Positions 11,701 to 22,559 of a stretch of 64,000 nucleotides of DNA are shown piece after piece. Under the pieces are notes generated by a model. The model searched no databases. It was given only the letters and a program-made list of their open reading frames with translations, and had not been told where the DNA came from. This stretch comes from Schizophyllum amplum (Eukaryota; Basidiomycota; Agaricomycetes; Agaricales; Schizophyllaceae), in NCBI GenBank assembly GCA_007026445.1, contig VDMD01000002.1:1116001-1180000 (forward strand), read 5' to 3'. Position numbers and translations under genes: made by a program. Positions within the stretch are counted from its first letter, which is position 1. Each line of letters starts with the position of its first letter.

Positions 11701-12903
11701 TACTGAGAAGACAGAGTTGTACAGCATCGTCAGTCAGGTCGGCGAGGGCACGTTCGGAAAGGTGTACAAAGCCACAAACAACGTGTCGCAGCACTTGGTC
11801 GCCCTTAAGCGGATACGCATGGAGACGGAACGCGATGGCTTTCCTGTCACCGCGATGCGGGAGATCAAGCTGTTGCAGTCCCTTAAGCACGAGAATGTCG
11901 TTCGGTTGTACGAGATGGTGGTCTCAAATGGTGAGGACGCACATCCTGTTCGCAACATCAAAGTCTGACTCTTGGCCCAGCTCATGTCTACATGGTCTTC
12001 GAATATATGGACCACGACCTTACAGGCGTCCTCTCGCAGAACCAGTTCAGCTTCTCGGAGGCGCATCTCAAGTCGCTCTGCTACCAGATGCTCGCTGGCC
12101 TCGCGTATCTTCACCATAAGGGCGTCATCCACCGTGACATCAAGGGTTCGAACATCCTTGTCAACAATCGTGGAGAGCTGAAGCTCGCTGACTTTGGACT
12201 GGCCCGCTTCTATCACAAGCGCCGGCGCGCAGATTACACGAATCGCGTCATCACGTTGTGGTACCGGCCACCAGAGCTGCTCCTTGGGGCGACTGTGTAC
12301 GGACCGGAGGTCGACATGTGGAGTGCGGGGTACGTCCGGGACTACAGCTAGTAGTCTTCGGTGTGGCTAATACCTGCGTCAGATGCATCATGCTCGAGCT
12401 TTACACGAAGAAGCCGGTCTTCCAGGGCGACGATGAGATTCACCAGCTGGATGTCATCTATAAGGTGCTTGGGACACCAACTCCAGAGCGCTGGCAGGGC
12501 GTGCTCAACCTGCCGTGGTACGAGCTCGTGAAGCCGAAGGAGCCGATGCCAAACCATTTCCGTGAGATCTTCAAGAAGTGCGTGCACAGTTCTCCACAAG
12601 ACACGGGTTCTGACATATGACCTTAGATGGATGTCGCCAACGGCGTTAGACTTAGCGGAATACCTGCTTGCCTACGATCCCGCGGCGCGAGCTACCGCGA
12701 CGCAGGCCATGGACGCTCAATATTTCAAAGAGGATCCTGCCCCAGAATTGCCGTCAGGGTGCGCTTTGCGTTCTCTGTGTGCGACATGAACTTGAACTGA
12801 CTTCTGGTGCAGCTTGTCAACTTTGGAAGGCGAGTGGCACGAGCTTGAGACCAAGCGGGAGCGAGCACGGCGTAAAAGGGAGACGCGAACAGGCACGCAA
12901 TAG
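8733..12903 (+). CDS. CTK1: CTD kinase catalytic subunit (CTK1/CDK12 type) with a very long disordered N-terminus
   Basis: Seven exons join cleanly: 8733-9562, 9613-10108, 10160-11930, 11981-12329, 12383-12577, 12627-12758 and 12813-12903, for 1287 residues. Roughly the first 950 residues are low complexity: basic and Ser/Arg-rich (about 9700-9960), then Pro-rich, with a GMPGMP block at 11100-11190. The kinase domain follows (from about residue 959): GEGTFGKVY loop, ALKRIRMETE lysine, a PVTAMRE helix in place of PSTAIRE, HRDIKGSNILV, DFG, a YTNRVITLWYRPPELLLG activation segment and WSAGCIMLELYTKKPVF. The ending LEGEWHELETKR is typical of CTK1 relatives. HRDIKGSN and the PVTAMRE helix place it with CTK1/CDK12 rather than Bur1 or Cdc28. 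These kinases phosphorylate Ser2 of the RNA polymerase II tail with a cyclin K-type partner. Yeast Ctk1 is about half this length. Confidence 0.93.
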
Positions 12904-13259
12904 CAATTGTGTATCATAGGGTTACGTGGCTATACTTCAGCATCGTCTGCTGCTAATTGTTCATTTCTGGACGCGGTCACTTCATCTGATGAGAATCCCG
13001 AGTCGCGACGAGACCCAGGACAATTTATGCGAGGCACTTTGCCGCTTCCAAGCAGTCTGATGCGACTCTAGAGCACGGTCGTGCATTGATGGTATGATAC
13101 TTACAGATGTATGCGTTCTTCGATCTCTCATCCTCGTCGATGCTCCCTCATCATCCGCCCCTTTAGCTCAACTACGCCGGTAGCTGCTCAGCTCTGTCAT
13201 ATGATCGCCTGGCTTCACGACTTGCTTGACCTGGTTGGCGGCGTCCTTGGCCTGTGGAG
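12904..13259. other. Intergenic, no convincing gene
   Basis: This is the 3' region between the CTK1-like gene and the convergent small gene on the minus strand. On the minus strand, 13160-13240 holds a short coding-like frame (AKDAANQVKQVVKPGDHM) that could be an extra 3' exon of that small gene. Nothing else is recognisable. Confidence 0.4.
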
Positions 13260-13505
13260 CTAGTGGTGACTGAGGGTCTTGCCCGTCTGCAAGGTCGTTG
13301 TCAGCAGGCTATACGCGACGAGCGTCCATCTCGCACTTTTCGCTGCCTTGTCGCCTGCTCCGCGGTTCGAGTTATACAGGCTCATAGCGCCAAGGCCCGC
13401 TGCGGTCATGCCTGCGAGAGCCTGTATGGATGCCACGCGGTCAGCACGCACTGCGTTCGGCAGACTACCGTAACGTATAATGCCAGTGCCTTTGTTGGCG
13501 AACAT
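13260..13505 (-). CDS. Small hydrophobic protein, unknown function
   Basis: A single open frame from a genuine ATG (13505) encodes 81 residues. It opens MFANKGTGIIRYGSLPNAVRADR. Two moderately hydrophobic stretches follow (ASIQALAGMTAAGLGAMSLY and ARWTLVAYSLLTTTLQ), so one or two membrane passes are possible. A TATA-like CTTATAAG lies about 75 bases upstream. The codon pattern is clean and the opposite-strand frames are not protein-like. The 3' end is uncertain: instead of stopping at 13260, the gene could splice into a downstream frame (AKDAANQVKQVV...YRRS, ending near 13170). I recognise no family. Confidence 0.5.
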   Translation of the reverse strand: MFANKGTGIIRYGSLPNAVRADRVASIQALAGMTAAGLGAMSLYNSNRGAGDKAAKSARWTLVAYSLLTTTLQTGKTLSHH

Positions 13506-13982
13506 TTGGTGGTCGAGTGGATCGTGGGGAGTGCAGGGTGCAATGGGCCTTCACCAGCACCGTCGTCTCCTCTCTTATAAGTGCACTGACCGTCCCATGA
13601 CGAGGAGTGATGCGGCTGACATGAAGTCATGGGCAGGTCAGTCGACCGCTGCGAGGAGGTTTACGCGGTCTTCTGCGGTTCTCCTGTATCCTACACCGCT
13701 CCCACCTACCCTGAAAATTGCTAGAGGGCATCCCTTGGTGTTAGAACGTTAGCCGACCGGACTGGTGAGGCGTCAACTCATCGTTGCAAGCGTATAGCAT
13801 ACTCCTTCTATACTGCGCACTACGGTACACGACGTGATGATGACTGCAGTCTCGCTGATATCATGTTCTCTACCGACCAGCCAATGGAATAAGTATCAGA
13901 TCTGATTGGCGGACCCGCTGCGAACGATTTTCCGGTGCAGTCACCATGTTGAACGTGGGAGGGATTGGGGAGGGAAGTCAGA
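13506..13982. other. Intergenic, nothing recognised
   Basis: No reading frame with family signal or consistent splice sites was found. The stretch includes the promoter of the small minus-strand gene and the 3' flank of the DUF6534-like gene. Confidence 0.5.
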
Positions 13983-15796
13983 CTAGCTCATACTCATAGA
14001 CGGACGAGCGCTACCGCTCGTGCTGGGACGCATTGCATCGCATGTCTTGATCTGATCTATCCTCACAGTGATCTCCGGCCCTGAGCGGACATGGGGATCA
14101 CCAGCGAAGACGATGTTCTGAGGGTGATGAAGCAGTAAGTATGCGACTGGGCACTGTACATGCCAACTTACTTTCCCTATCCGTCTTGCAGGCAGTCGCA
14201 CTGCTAGGCCCGGCGATTAAGCAAGGCTCAAGCCACAAGGATATTCTCGCACCGTCGACCGAGTCCATATGCTGTGTGTGGACCTCGTATAGATTCTGCT
14301 CTGAACTGCTAACCCGAGAGTTCAGGCTACCCATGAGACTGACGCTGTAGAGCTTTGGGTGGATGAAGTTGACGAAGTTGTAGCTAGGGCCGATACCCCA
14401 ATTCAGCGTATGGCCACATTAACCCTGTAAAAACCTTACTTGATAGGACCTCCCTAAGGTGTATGGATCCGTGAGTAGAGCTCAGCGAATGTGCAGGTGC
14501 CGACTAACGCCAACCACTACGAAGGATCTCAGCATATGCTGCCGACAAGAGAGCTGTAGAAGACTCACAGAATAGAACCAGATTGAGAATAGCAACCACC
14601 GCTGTGAGGCCGCCCGTTGGTACGGCAACTGCCACGTCGGTTGAGTGCAATTGTTACAAAACAGAAAGAGGATGCATACATCGAATGATCTTGCTAACAA
14701 GTTCGTCTGTCTTCGGGACGCCAGTTCTGTGGCATTCCTGTGCGTCAATGAGCGAGAGGCCAGATTAAATAACGCAAGCGTGCCAATACTCACACTGACA
14801 GGTGCTTTCGGTACCAAACTTGTAAGGTAACGAGAGTCATACTTACAGGTAGACCACAAGAACCGACGTGATAACGACGTCCGTCACCGCTTGGGAGATC
14901 AGCCATAGGCAGGGCCACGCCTGAGTAGACGTGAAAATAGGCGTGACAACGGAAATCATGCTGACCTCGAACAAATAAAATTCCGTGAACCGACCATACA
15001 CATGGCAGTAATATGTCGTCGCTATAGAGCCGGCTGAAATTTAGAATAAGTGGATAGAAAACGGAAGAACATAACAAAGGACTGCGACGCACCCAAGCCC
15101 GCCACTGTTGTGATGAGGGTGATGCTCAACGCGATGCGATTTCTCGTCAAAACATTGATGCGATGGGCGTAGAAAAACTGGGTCATAGCCGCTATGATGC
15201 CCTGAGCAAGATGTGAACAGACAATGAGCTACAGAACCAGCCGTATTCTACCGTCATTGCAGGGCCACAATCGTACGCTGTATTTGCTGTCAGACAAATT
15301 CAAGTGCTGCTATTGAACGCAGAACACCGACCCCAGTTCGTTCTCTCAAGATATGGGGCATCGCCTAAGGGATTGAGGTGAACGAGCACGCCCGTGGGTC
15401 AGGGGGAACACACACCGAAATGGATGATGACCGAGTCGTACATGTACAGCACCAAGATCACGGTGTTGACAAAGTTGGCCATCAGCATGGTGAGCACCTA
15501 CAGGGCCGAACGCTTATGCAATCATTTTGCGAGCAGACGAACAGAAAGACGTACGAATATCCTGATCCACAGTGGATCCCTGCCACGGTGTCAACGTGCG
15601 CCTGCATATGACCAAGGATACGCAGACTCACGAAGGATATGACCTGCGATAATAATTCGCTTGCATCATCAGTAGACCAAGAAATACTGCGTTCAGCATG
15701 GTGCCGATTAGCATAGACCCATGCCTAAACAAGACCAGTGAGAACTCAGATAATGAGAACCTGGTGTACTCACTGTACTTCCGCGGGACCTGCCAT
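13983..15796 (-). CDS. DUF6534-type multi-pass membrane protein of basidiomycetes
   Basis: An intron-rich minus-strand gene. Exons derived: 15796-15774, 15724-15632, 15579-15555, 15497-15416, 15364-15332, 15277-15252, 15228-15093, 15033-14847, then 14737-14680, 14628-14569, an uncertain exon near 14500, one ending in YNFVNFIHPKLYSVSLMGSLNSR (about 14360-14310), and a last exon to the stop at 13983. The spliced protein shows the family order: HGSMLIGTMLNAVFLGLLMMQANYY, a helix MLMANFVNTVILVLYMYDSVI, FGDAPYLERTNW, AQGIIAAMTQFFYAHRI, ITLITTVAGLAGSIATTYY, WPWLWLISQAVTDVVITSVLVVYL, and TGVPKTDELVSKIIR-FAVPTGGLTAVVAILNLVLF. About seven transmembrane helices are predicted by eye. Many Agaricomycetes carry dozens of such genes; their function is unknown. 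Two internal joins (14847 to 14737 and 14569 to 14360) are not settled. Confidence 0.78.
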
Positions 15797-15804
15797 GGCA
15801 ATCG

Positions 15805-16400
15805 TCAGGATAATGGCTTCGATGTCAACCCAGCGCTTAGCAGGGGGGCACAAAAAAGGACATCGTCATCCTCCTGCTGCCGTATGCTTATAACCCTTGC
15901 ACGCTCGTATCTCCAGTCGGGCATGGCTTTGATGAAGCCTTGGATACAATCAGTATTTGGCAGGACGGTTCCGGGTACTTGAGCTTGCACGCCACAATGC
16001 GTTTCAACGGCATCCACACAGGCGATGTTAGCGCGACTTGCTTGGACTACTATTGTTAGTGGACGCGTAGGAGCTATGCGGCTAAGAATCAGATCCCTTT
16101 GTCCCAGATCATTCCCTGCGTGAGATTGGTCAGGAAAGAGGGTATCTCGAAGCTGCTCAAAAGCCGAAATATTCGTAGACCACGACGCTCACCTGGAGCA
16201 TCGCAGACAGTCGACATAGCCGGAGACAGTCAGGACGGGCGCACAAGTCAGTCAAAGACGCCGGAGCTGCCATAATCCTGGCGGCCTCATGCGACGGCGC
16301 GAAGTTAATGTCTGCCTTGCGAAGTAGACCGTTGAGGCTGCCTTCCGTCAAGAGCGGGGAACGCATACCGTCGTGGACGGGGAAAGCAGCCTGGCGTAGA
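15805..16400 (-). CDS. Unrecognised minus-strand gene, 5' end unresolved
   Basis: Two coding-like blocks join across an intron ending at 16115. The upper block runs from at least 16366 (MRSPLLTEGSLNGLLRKADINFAPSHEAARIMAAPASL...CRLSAMLQ) and may extend further up in the same open frame. The lower block begins GNDLGQRDLILSRIAPTRPLTIVVQASRAN and ends at 15805 (LLSAGLTSKPLS stop). No domain is recognised. The stop lies eight bases before the ATG of the DUF6534-like gene on the same strand, which is unusually tight for two fungal genes. The block could be a separate small gene, a decayed gene, or an upstream part of a longer transcript. Confidence 0.35.
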
Positions 16401-16513
16401 TAAGAGAGAAGTTATATCGACATTGGCGTGATGGAGCCCGGCATATGTAAAATGGTGATGGTACACAGATGGTACATGCGATGACAGTATCGTCCTGCGC
16501 AGGGTAGGCATAC

Positions 16514-17462
16514 CTATGGTTCATACACCGCTTTCTTCATCGTATCGCGTCTGTACCGCCCCGCAGACAGACCGTCCGCGGACCAGAACCGAGGCTGCGG
16601 TCTTGATGGCTTATCTTTATTTCGACGACGAGGGGTCCTGCGCCTGCGTTCCGGGGGAGGACTGAATGCATCAACGACGGGACACCGCACTTTGGGCGCA
16701 TCCTCCGCGGGTGCAATTTCGTCAGAGTACGGAAGATGATTAAGAAGGACCTCGGGTACAGGTGGTCGGGTGTTTCGGCGTCGTTGTGGGCGTCGTAGGA
16801 GCGCAAGCCCGGCGTCTTCAAACGCAGACGACGCGACGGGACGTAGCGTGACCGGCGCCCTGCGCAGTAATGGGTGTTCCTACGACGACATCTCCTGTTA
16901 GATTCGAGATGTCATGTGTATGAAGGGAAGGGCAAACCTTCGGTGGGTCCTGCGCTTCGGCCAGAATGTGTTCGTAGTCGACGGCCACAAGCCTCGCCCG
17001 ACGTCGCCGCTCCTTTGCCTGTTCCTTCGTATCTTCGAACTGAGGTTCTCTCACGCTGAGTAGAAAAGCAGCGTAAGTATGTGATTCCTTAGAGTGAACG
17101 CCTCCACTTACTCGAGGGTCAAAGTGATGGGCTTGGGATCCAGCACGATGGCTGTCGGCGGGTGTGATGATAGCAGTCGGAACTCTGCGAGGACTGTAAG
17201 ATGCAGTCACAGAGGATGTATAATGACTTGTACCCTGTTCATCCTTCTGTTCTGTCGGTGCTGAATCTTCGACCTTTTGACGTTTCTTGAGACGAGGAGA
17301 CTCTGTAAAGCTGAAGCTGAGGTTCTCGTGCAGCAAACGCTTCAGCTTTTCTTGCAATGCACTGTCATCGTTGTCTTCAGCGACATCAGAGTCCTCGTCG
17401 TCCTCCGCGTATATAAGATGTCTTGAGGCCTTCTCTGTTGCGTGCAAGTAATCGGTCGACAT
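16514..17462 (-). CDS. Basic, probably nuclear protein of unknown function
   Basis: Two exons, 17462-16938 and 16879-16514, join in phase 0 to give 296 residues. Starting at 17462 gives MSTDYLHATEKASRHLIY; an alternative frame extension ten codons upstream lacks support. The protein has an acidic patch (AEDDEDSDVAEDNDDS), a helical stretch (LQEKLKRLLHENLSF), a bipartite basic run (LKKRQKVED), an arginine-rich helix (EQAKERRRRARLVAVDYEHIL), and an arginine-rich C-terminus ending FWSADGLSAGRYRRDTMKKAVYEP. The conserved-looking tail argues for a real gene. It starts 112 bases from the divergent Nop15 gene, so the two may share a promoter. No family is recognised. Confidence 0.65.
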
Positions 17463-17574
17463 GATTGTTCGCGTTCGAAAGTAGACCGGCAATCCGGACC
17501 GATCATCCGGTCAATGAACGGCTCAAAAATTGTGATCGAGCTCTGTTCCCCCATCCACCCAGCATATCTAGACC

Positions 17575-18837
17575 ATGGCAAAAGACGCAAAGTCCGCCGC
17601 AAAGAAGCAGGAGAAGAAGGCCGCAGAGCCGAAGCCATCCCCTTCCTCGAAAAGCCTGAAGCGCAAGCAAAACGAGGCCACAGACGTCCCCGAGGCCGCC
17701 GCTAAGCCCAAGAAGTTGAAGACGACGAAGACGACAAAGGTGGAGGAAAAGCCTGTCAAGGAGGAGAGGGGCAAGAAAACTGAGAAGGTCAAGCTGGCGC
17801 CGGCAGCAGAGCCATCGGAGAAGAAGGCGAAGATCGCCGCGCACGAGCCCCAGACCATCTCCCGTCCTACATCAAAATCCCTCCCGAAACCCTCGAAGGC
17901 CATGCCGAAGTCTAAGGCTGTCGCTCCCCCGGCTGAGGACTTGGAAGAGGAGGAGGAAGACGCAGGCGTCGGCTCGGACGAGGAAGTCCATCTTCACGGT
18001 CTCTCATCCGACGAAGACGATTCGTCCGATGAGGAAGTCGTGGACGAGGGACCCATCGACGTCGGGAAGCTCCCCACCGTTGCGAAGGACGATGAGACGG
18101 TAGCGCGCAAACTCGAGAAGGCAAAGCGGCAACAGGTCAGTCTACCTTCCTACCCTATCAATGCAGCATTCACAAATCCACGAGCAGACCGGCGAGCGTG
18201 GAGTGATTTACATCGGGCGCCTGCCCCACGGGTTCTATGAAGATCAGCTCAAAGCCTACTTCTCACAATTCGGCGAGGTCACCCGCTTGCGCGTGTCCCG
18301 TAACAAGAAGGTACGTGACCCACTTTGTGGCATCGCGCCGACCGCCATGCTCATACGTCCCCTCCAGACCGGCAAGTCCAAGCACTACGCCTTCCTCGAA
18401 TTTGACTCCTCTTCGGTTGGTCAAATCGTCGCGGAGACCATGGACAATTACCTCATCATGGGCCACATCCTGCGCTGCAAGGTGATTCCCAAGGACGAGG
18501 TGCACCCCGAGCTCTGGATCGGCGCAAACCGCAAATACCGCACAATACCAACTGCGCGGATTAGCAGGCTGCAGCATGACAAGGTGCGCTCGCTCGTCTT
18601 GTATCACCTTCATAGCTTGCGGGGCTGATGAACATTTACCTTCCAGTCACGCACGGACGAGGAGCAGAAGCGGGTGGAGAAGAGGCTGTTGAAGCGCCAA
18701 CGTGAGCAGCAGCGCAAACTCGCGGCTGCTGGAATCGATTACGATATGGAGGGTGCTACCTACGTAGGTAAAATTTCTCGCCGTTCCTCCCTCCGCGTTA
18801 ACGTTCCTCACAGAAGCCGTCCGTGACAGTGGCGTAG
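17575..18837 (+). CDS. NOP15: Ribosome-biogenesis RRM protein, Nop15/NIFK family
   Basis: Five exons (17575-18135, 18188-18310, 18368-18583, 18647-18763, 18814-18837) give 346 residues. The first 190 are lysine-rich with acidic stretches (DLEEEEEDAG, SSDEDDSSDEE), typical of nucleolar proteins. A single RRM follows: GVIYIGRLPHGFYEDQLKAYFSQFGEVTRLRVSRNKK (RNP2), then TGKSKHYAFLEF (RNP1) and a MGHILRCKVIPKDEVHPELW ending that is diagnostic of Nop15 and its animal relative NIFK. A basic coiled tail (RVEKRLLKRQREQQRKLAAAGIDYDMEG) closes the protein. Nop15 acts in 60S pre-rRNA processing (ITS2) in the nucleolus. The second exon could instead begin at 18167; 18188 is preferred because it gives a normal 52-base intron. 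Confidence 0.92.
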
Positions 18838-19119
18838 GTGACGGTAGAGCACTACTGCCGCTCCAGCATCTAGGCAGCTGTGTTTGTTGTTGCGTATCGT
18901 TGTCCATTCATATCTGCGGTGTGTCTCTGCCTTGTACCGGGATACGAATGCGTCGTACTTCTATTGAGCTAGGCCAATGTTGTACGTGGGTATCTGGGCT
19001 ATGGGCTTCCCTATATATGGTGCAGGCCTCCATTGTCCTCCGACGCTCTCGTCTTGCCCTCCTTGCTTACACTACGGCCACTCCCCCATCTTCTGACACT
19101 CTCGTCTCCTGCTCCTTTC

Positions 19120-19908
19120 ATGGCGCTCGGAAATTTCAACCCAATTACCATCATCGATTTTGCGCGTCGGGACGATGACCTGCCTTCTGTTGGTCTGACT
19201 CCGTGGGATGAACGTGCGGGAAGTCTGACAATACGTAGGCGAGGCATGAGATCGCCACTGTCACTCTCCCAGACTTGCAAAGACGTTGAATGTCGTCTAC
19301 GTGGTGAACACCGCTATACCTTACGGAGATGGTAAGTCGATCAACTTTCTCCTGTTGTTGTGCTGATTTGGTTGGCGCGAAGTGGACAGAATGTTCGACT
19401 GGGTGGGTACATTCTCAGTCTTAGCCAACAAAACATCTTTTGCAGTCAGCGAAAGACTTCGCGCATAGAGGAGATCAATTTTACGGCACGTCACCCTCCC
19501 GAAGGCTCGAAGGCCCGCGGCTACAGCGGCGTCAGGTGTCGAGCAGACATCGCAAATGGTGCAGTTCACAGTTACTTGTCCATATTCCGTGCATATTTTT
19601 TTTTCCGAACGCATACACTCTCCTGCGCACTATACGGCGTACCTACCAGCGACCGCCCCTCACACTGCACACACAGGTTCTTGACCCGTCACCCCACCAC
19701 GTTCGCCTCCATCCGCCGCGCCGCCCCCGACCTTGAGGAGTCATTTGAGATGGGTTTCAAGCCCTGGCTGCGCATACCGCCCCTCGACAACCTCTGGCCA
19801 CCCGATGACGTTCTCCCAGGCTTCCGCGCCGCCAACGAAATACATGATTTGCCGTGCAGTGGGGTGCCAGTGGCACAGCCTTTCTGCCACATAACAAGTT
19901 CTTTCTAG
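19120..19908 (+). pseudogene. Broken 2-oxoglutarate/Fe(II) oxygenase (isopenicillin N synthase-like), N-terminal half only
   Basis: Family segments appear in order but in different frames. They are NFNPITIIDFARR at 19129, then ACK-DV followed after a shift by NVVYVVNTAIPYGD (about 19270-19332, resembling the usual GFFYVVNHGIPYG), a splice to MFDWVGTFSVLANK that meets a stop near 19470, HPPEGSKARGYSG (19494-19530), VEQTSQMV in a shifted frame (about 19536-19560), and LEESFEMGFKPWLRIPPLDNLWPPDDVLPGFRAANEI (19731-19840). The catalytic HxD...H half is absent; downstream sequence is not coding. At least two frameshifts and one stop show a pseudogene. Functional relatives oxidise small molecules using 2-oxoglutarate and iron. 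The decay looks fairly recent because residue-level similarity is still easy to see. Confidence 0.75.
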
Positions 19909-20796
19909 TGACCACTCCACGGCCGTGCCACAATCTATCTTACTGATGTTGTACTTATTCTGCGCCGAGAAGTCACGACATGACGATAGTCTCCGACGTC
20001 GCGAATATTGCCATGTAGTCACGGTTGCCAGCAGGTAATCTCCGTCATCGCGCCGGGCGACGACTCGAACCCGCGACAAACCTGTAGTACAGTACAGGTT
20101 GCGCATGCGGAACCACTTTTTTCCTTCCTTCCTTCCTTCCGTGAGCGCTGAGCGGTGAGGGTCCATATTGACTCTCGGGCTCGACTCGTCAACGCGTCAA
20201 CGTTCAACGTTCAACGGTCACCCGCCGGGGCTCGGCAGTGATACTACTCAACTTATCCGACACTTCGAACTGACCAACCTTGCACCGACCCCATAGTCCG
20301 TACTTAGCGGGCGCTTGCTACTTAGTCGTTCGTGGCGCTGGTATGCGGTAGCCTCAAGTCCCGCGGCCCGCACACTAGTGTAGTTTCCATGTTGGTACTA
20401 CCAGTGCCATTGGGACTGACACGCAAGTATTTCCGTGTGGTAAACCCTGGTGACCGACCGCGAGTCCAGCGACAACGAGCCCAGGTGGCCGGTAACCAAG
20501 TCAAGCTGTCAATTCGACAGCGAGCACAGACACTCGACCGAACAGCATCCATACAATGATTGCTTCATTAGAAAAAATTGCTCCTACGATATCGTACACA
20601 CGCCAGTCATAAAAGAGGGAAAGCGTATAGAGAACACACATCAGAACATGGAACTTCATCCGGGAACGAGGAGACTGAGGACTTCGTTCGGAACATGTTG
20701 ACTTCATCAGTCTGTATTGTCCATTCCTGTTAGCAATGGCCCACCACTGCGGGGCGAGCCATCTGCACATATCAGACTACTCCAACGTGCTGCTGC
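19909..20796. other. Non-coding stretch with short repeats and a hairpin
   Basis: Nearly 900 bases carry no convincing gene. They contain a perfect 8-bp hairpin (20079-20100, loop of six), a TTCC microsatellite (about 20121-20140), short tandem TCAACG-like units (about 20187-20218), and the 3' flank of the vacuolar protease. The missing catalytic half of the oxygenase to the left would have lain here, but no remnant is visible. Confidence 0.5.
20079..20100. repeat. Perfect inverted repeat (8-bp stem, 6-base loop)
   Basis: AACCTGTA and TACAGGTT flank GTACAG. Just left of it (20062-20076) lies a tRNA B-box-like word on the minus strand (GGTTCGAGTCG), but no tRNA cloverleaf forms around it. It may be a terminator-like fold or a degenerate tRNA-derived element. 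Confidence 0.5.
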
Positions 20797-22332
<1,536 letters not shown>

Positions 22333-22559
22333 GGTGGTCGTAAGGAAGGAACGCCTGGCCGCCGCAACCCAGTATTGCGCGGCTCGAGTCACGCGCGTCA
22401 CATTATTACGTCATGCAGCTGGCCTGCTGTGCCTCCTTCGAGCTTGGCTCTGGCGCGGTGGCACTGGCCGAGTGAAAGTACCGGGCTCTACAGCCTCGGA
22501 AAACAGTCAAGTGCGTATCTAGAACGACTAAGTATTTGGCTGAGCGGGGTGCACGCAGA

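Noticed and set aside
18161..18187. Alternative second-exon start for Nop15 at 18167
   Set aside because: It stays in frame but would require a 31-base intron; the acceptor at 18187 gives 52 bases like its neighbours.
20020..20110. tRNA gene on the minus strand suggested by GGTTCGAGTCG
   Set aside because: The bases flanking the T-loop do not pair into a five-base stem, there is no A box at the right distance, and the adjacent hairpin has a six-base loop unlike an anticodon arm.
20121..20140. TTCC run considered as part of a transposon terminal repeat
   Set aside because: It is a simple microsatellite with no matching inverted copy or target duplication nearby.
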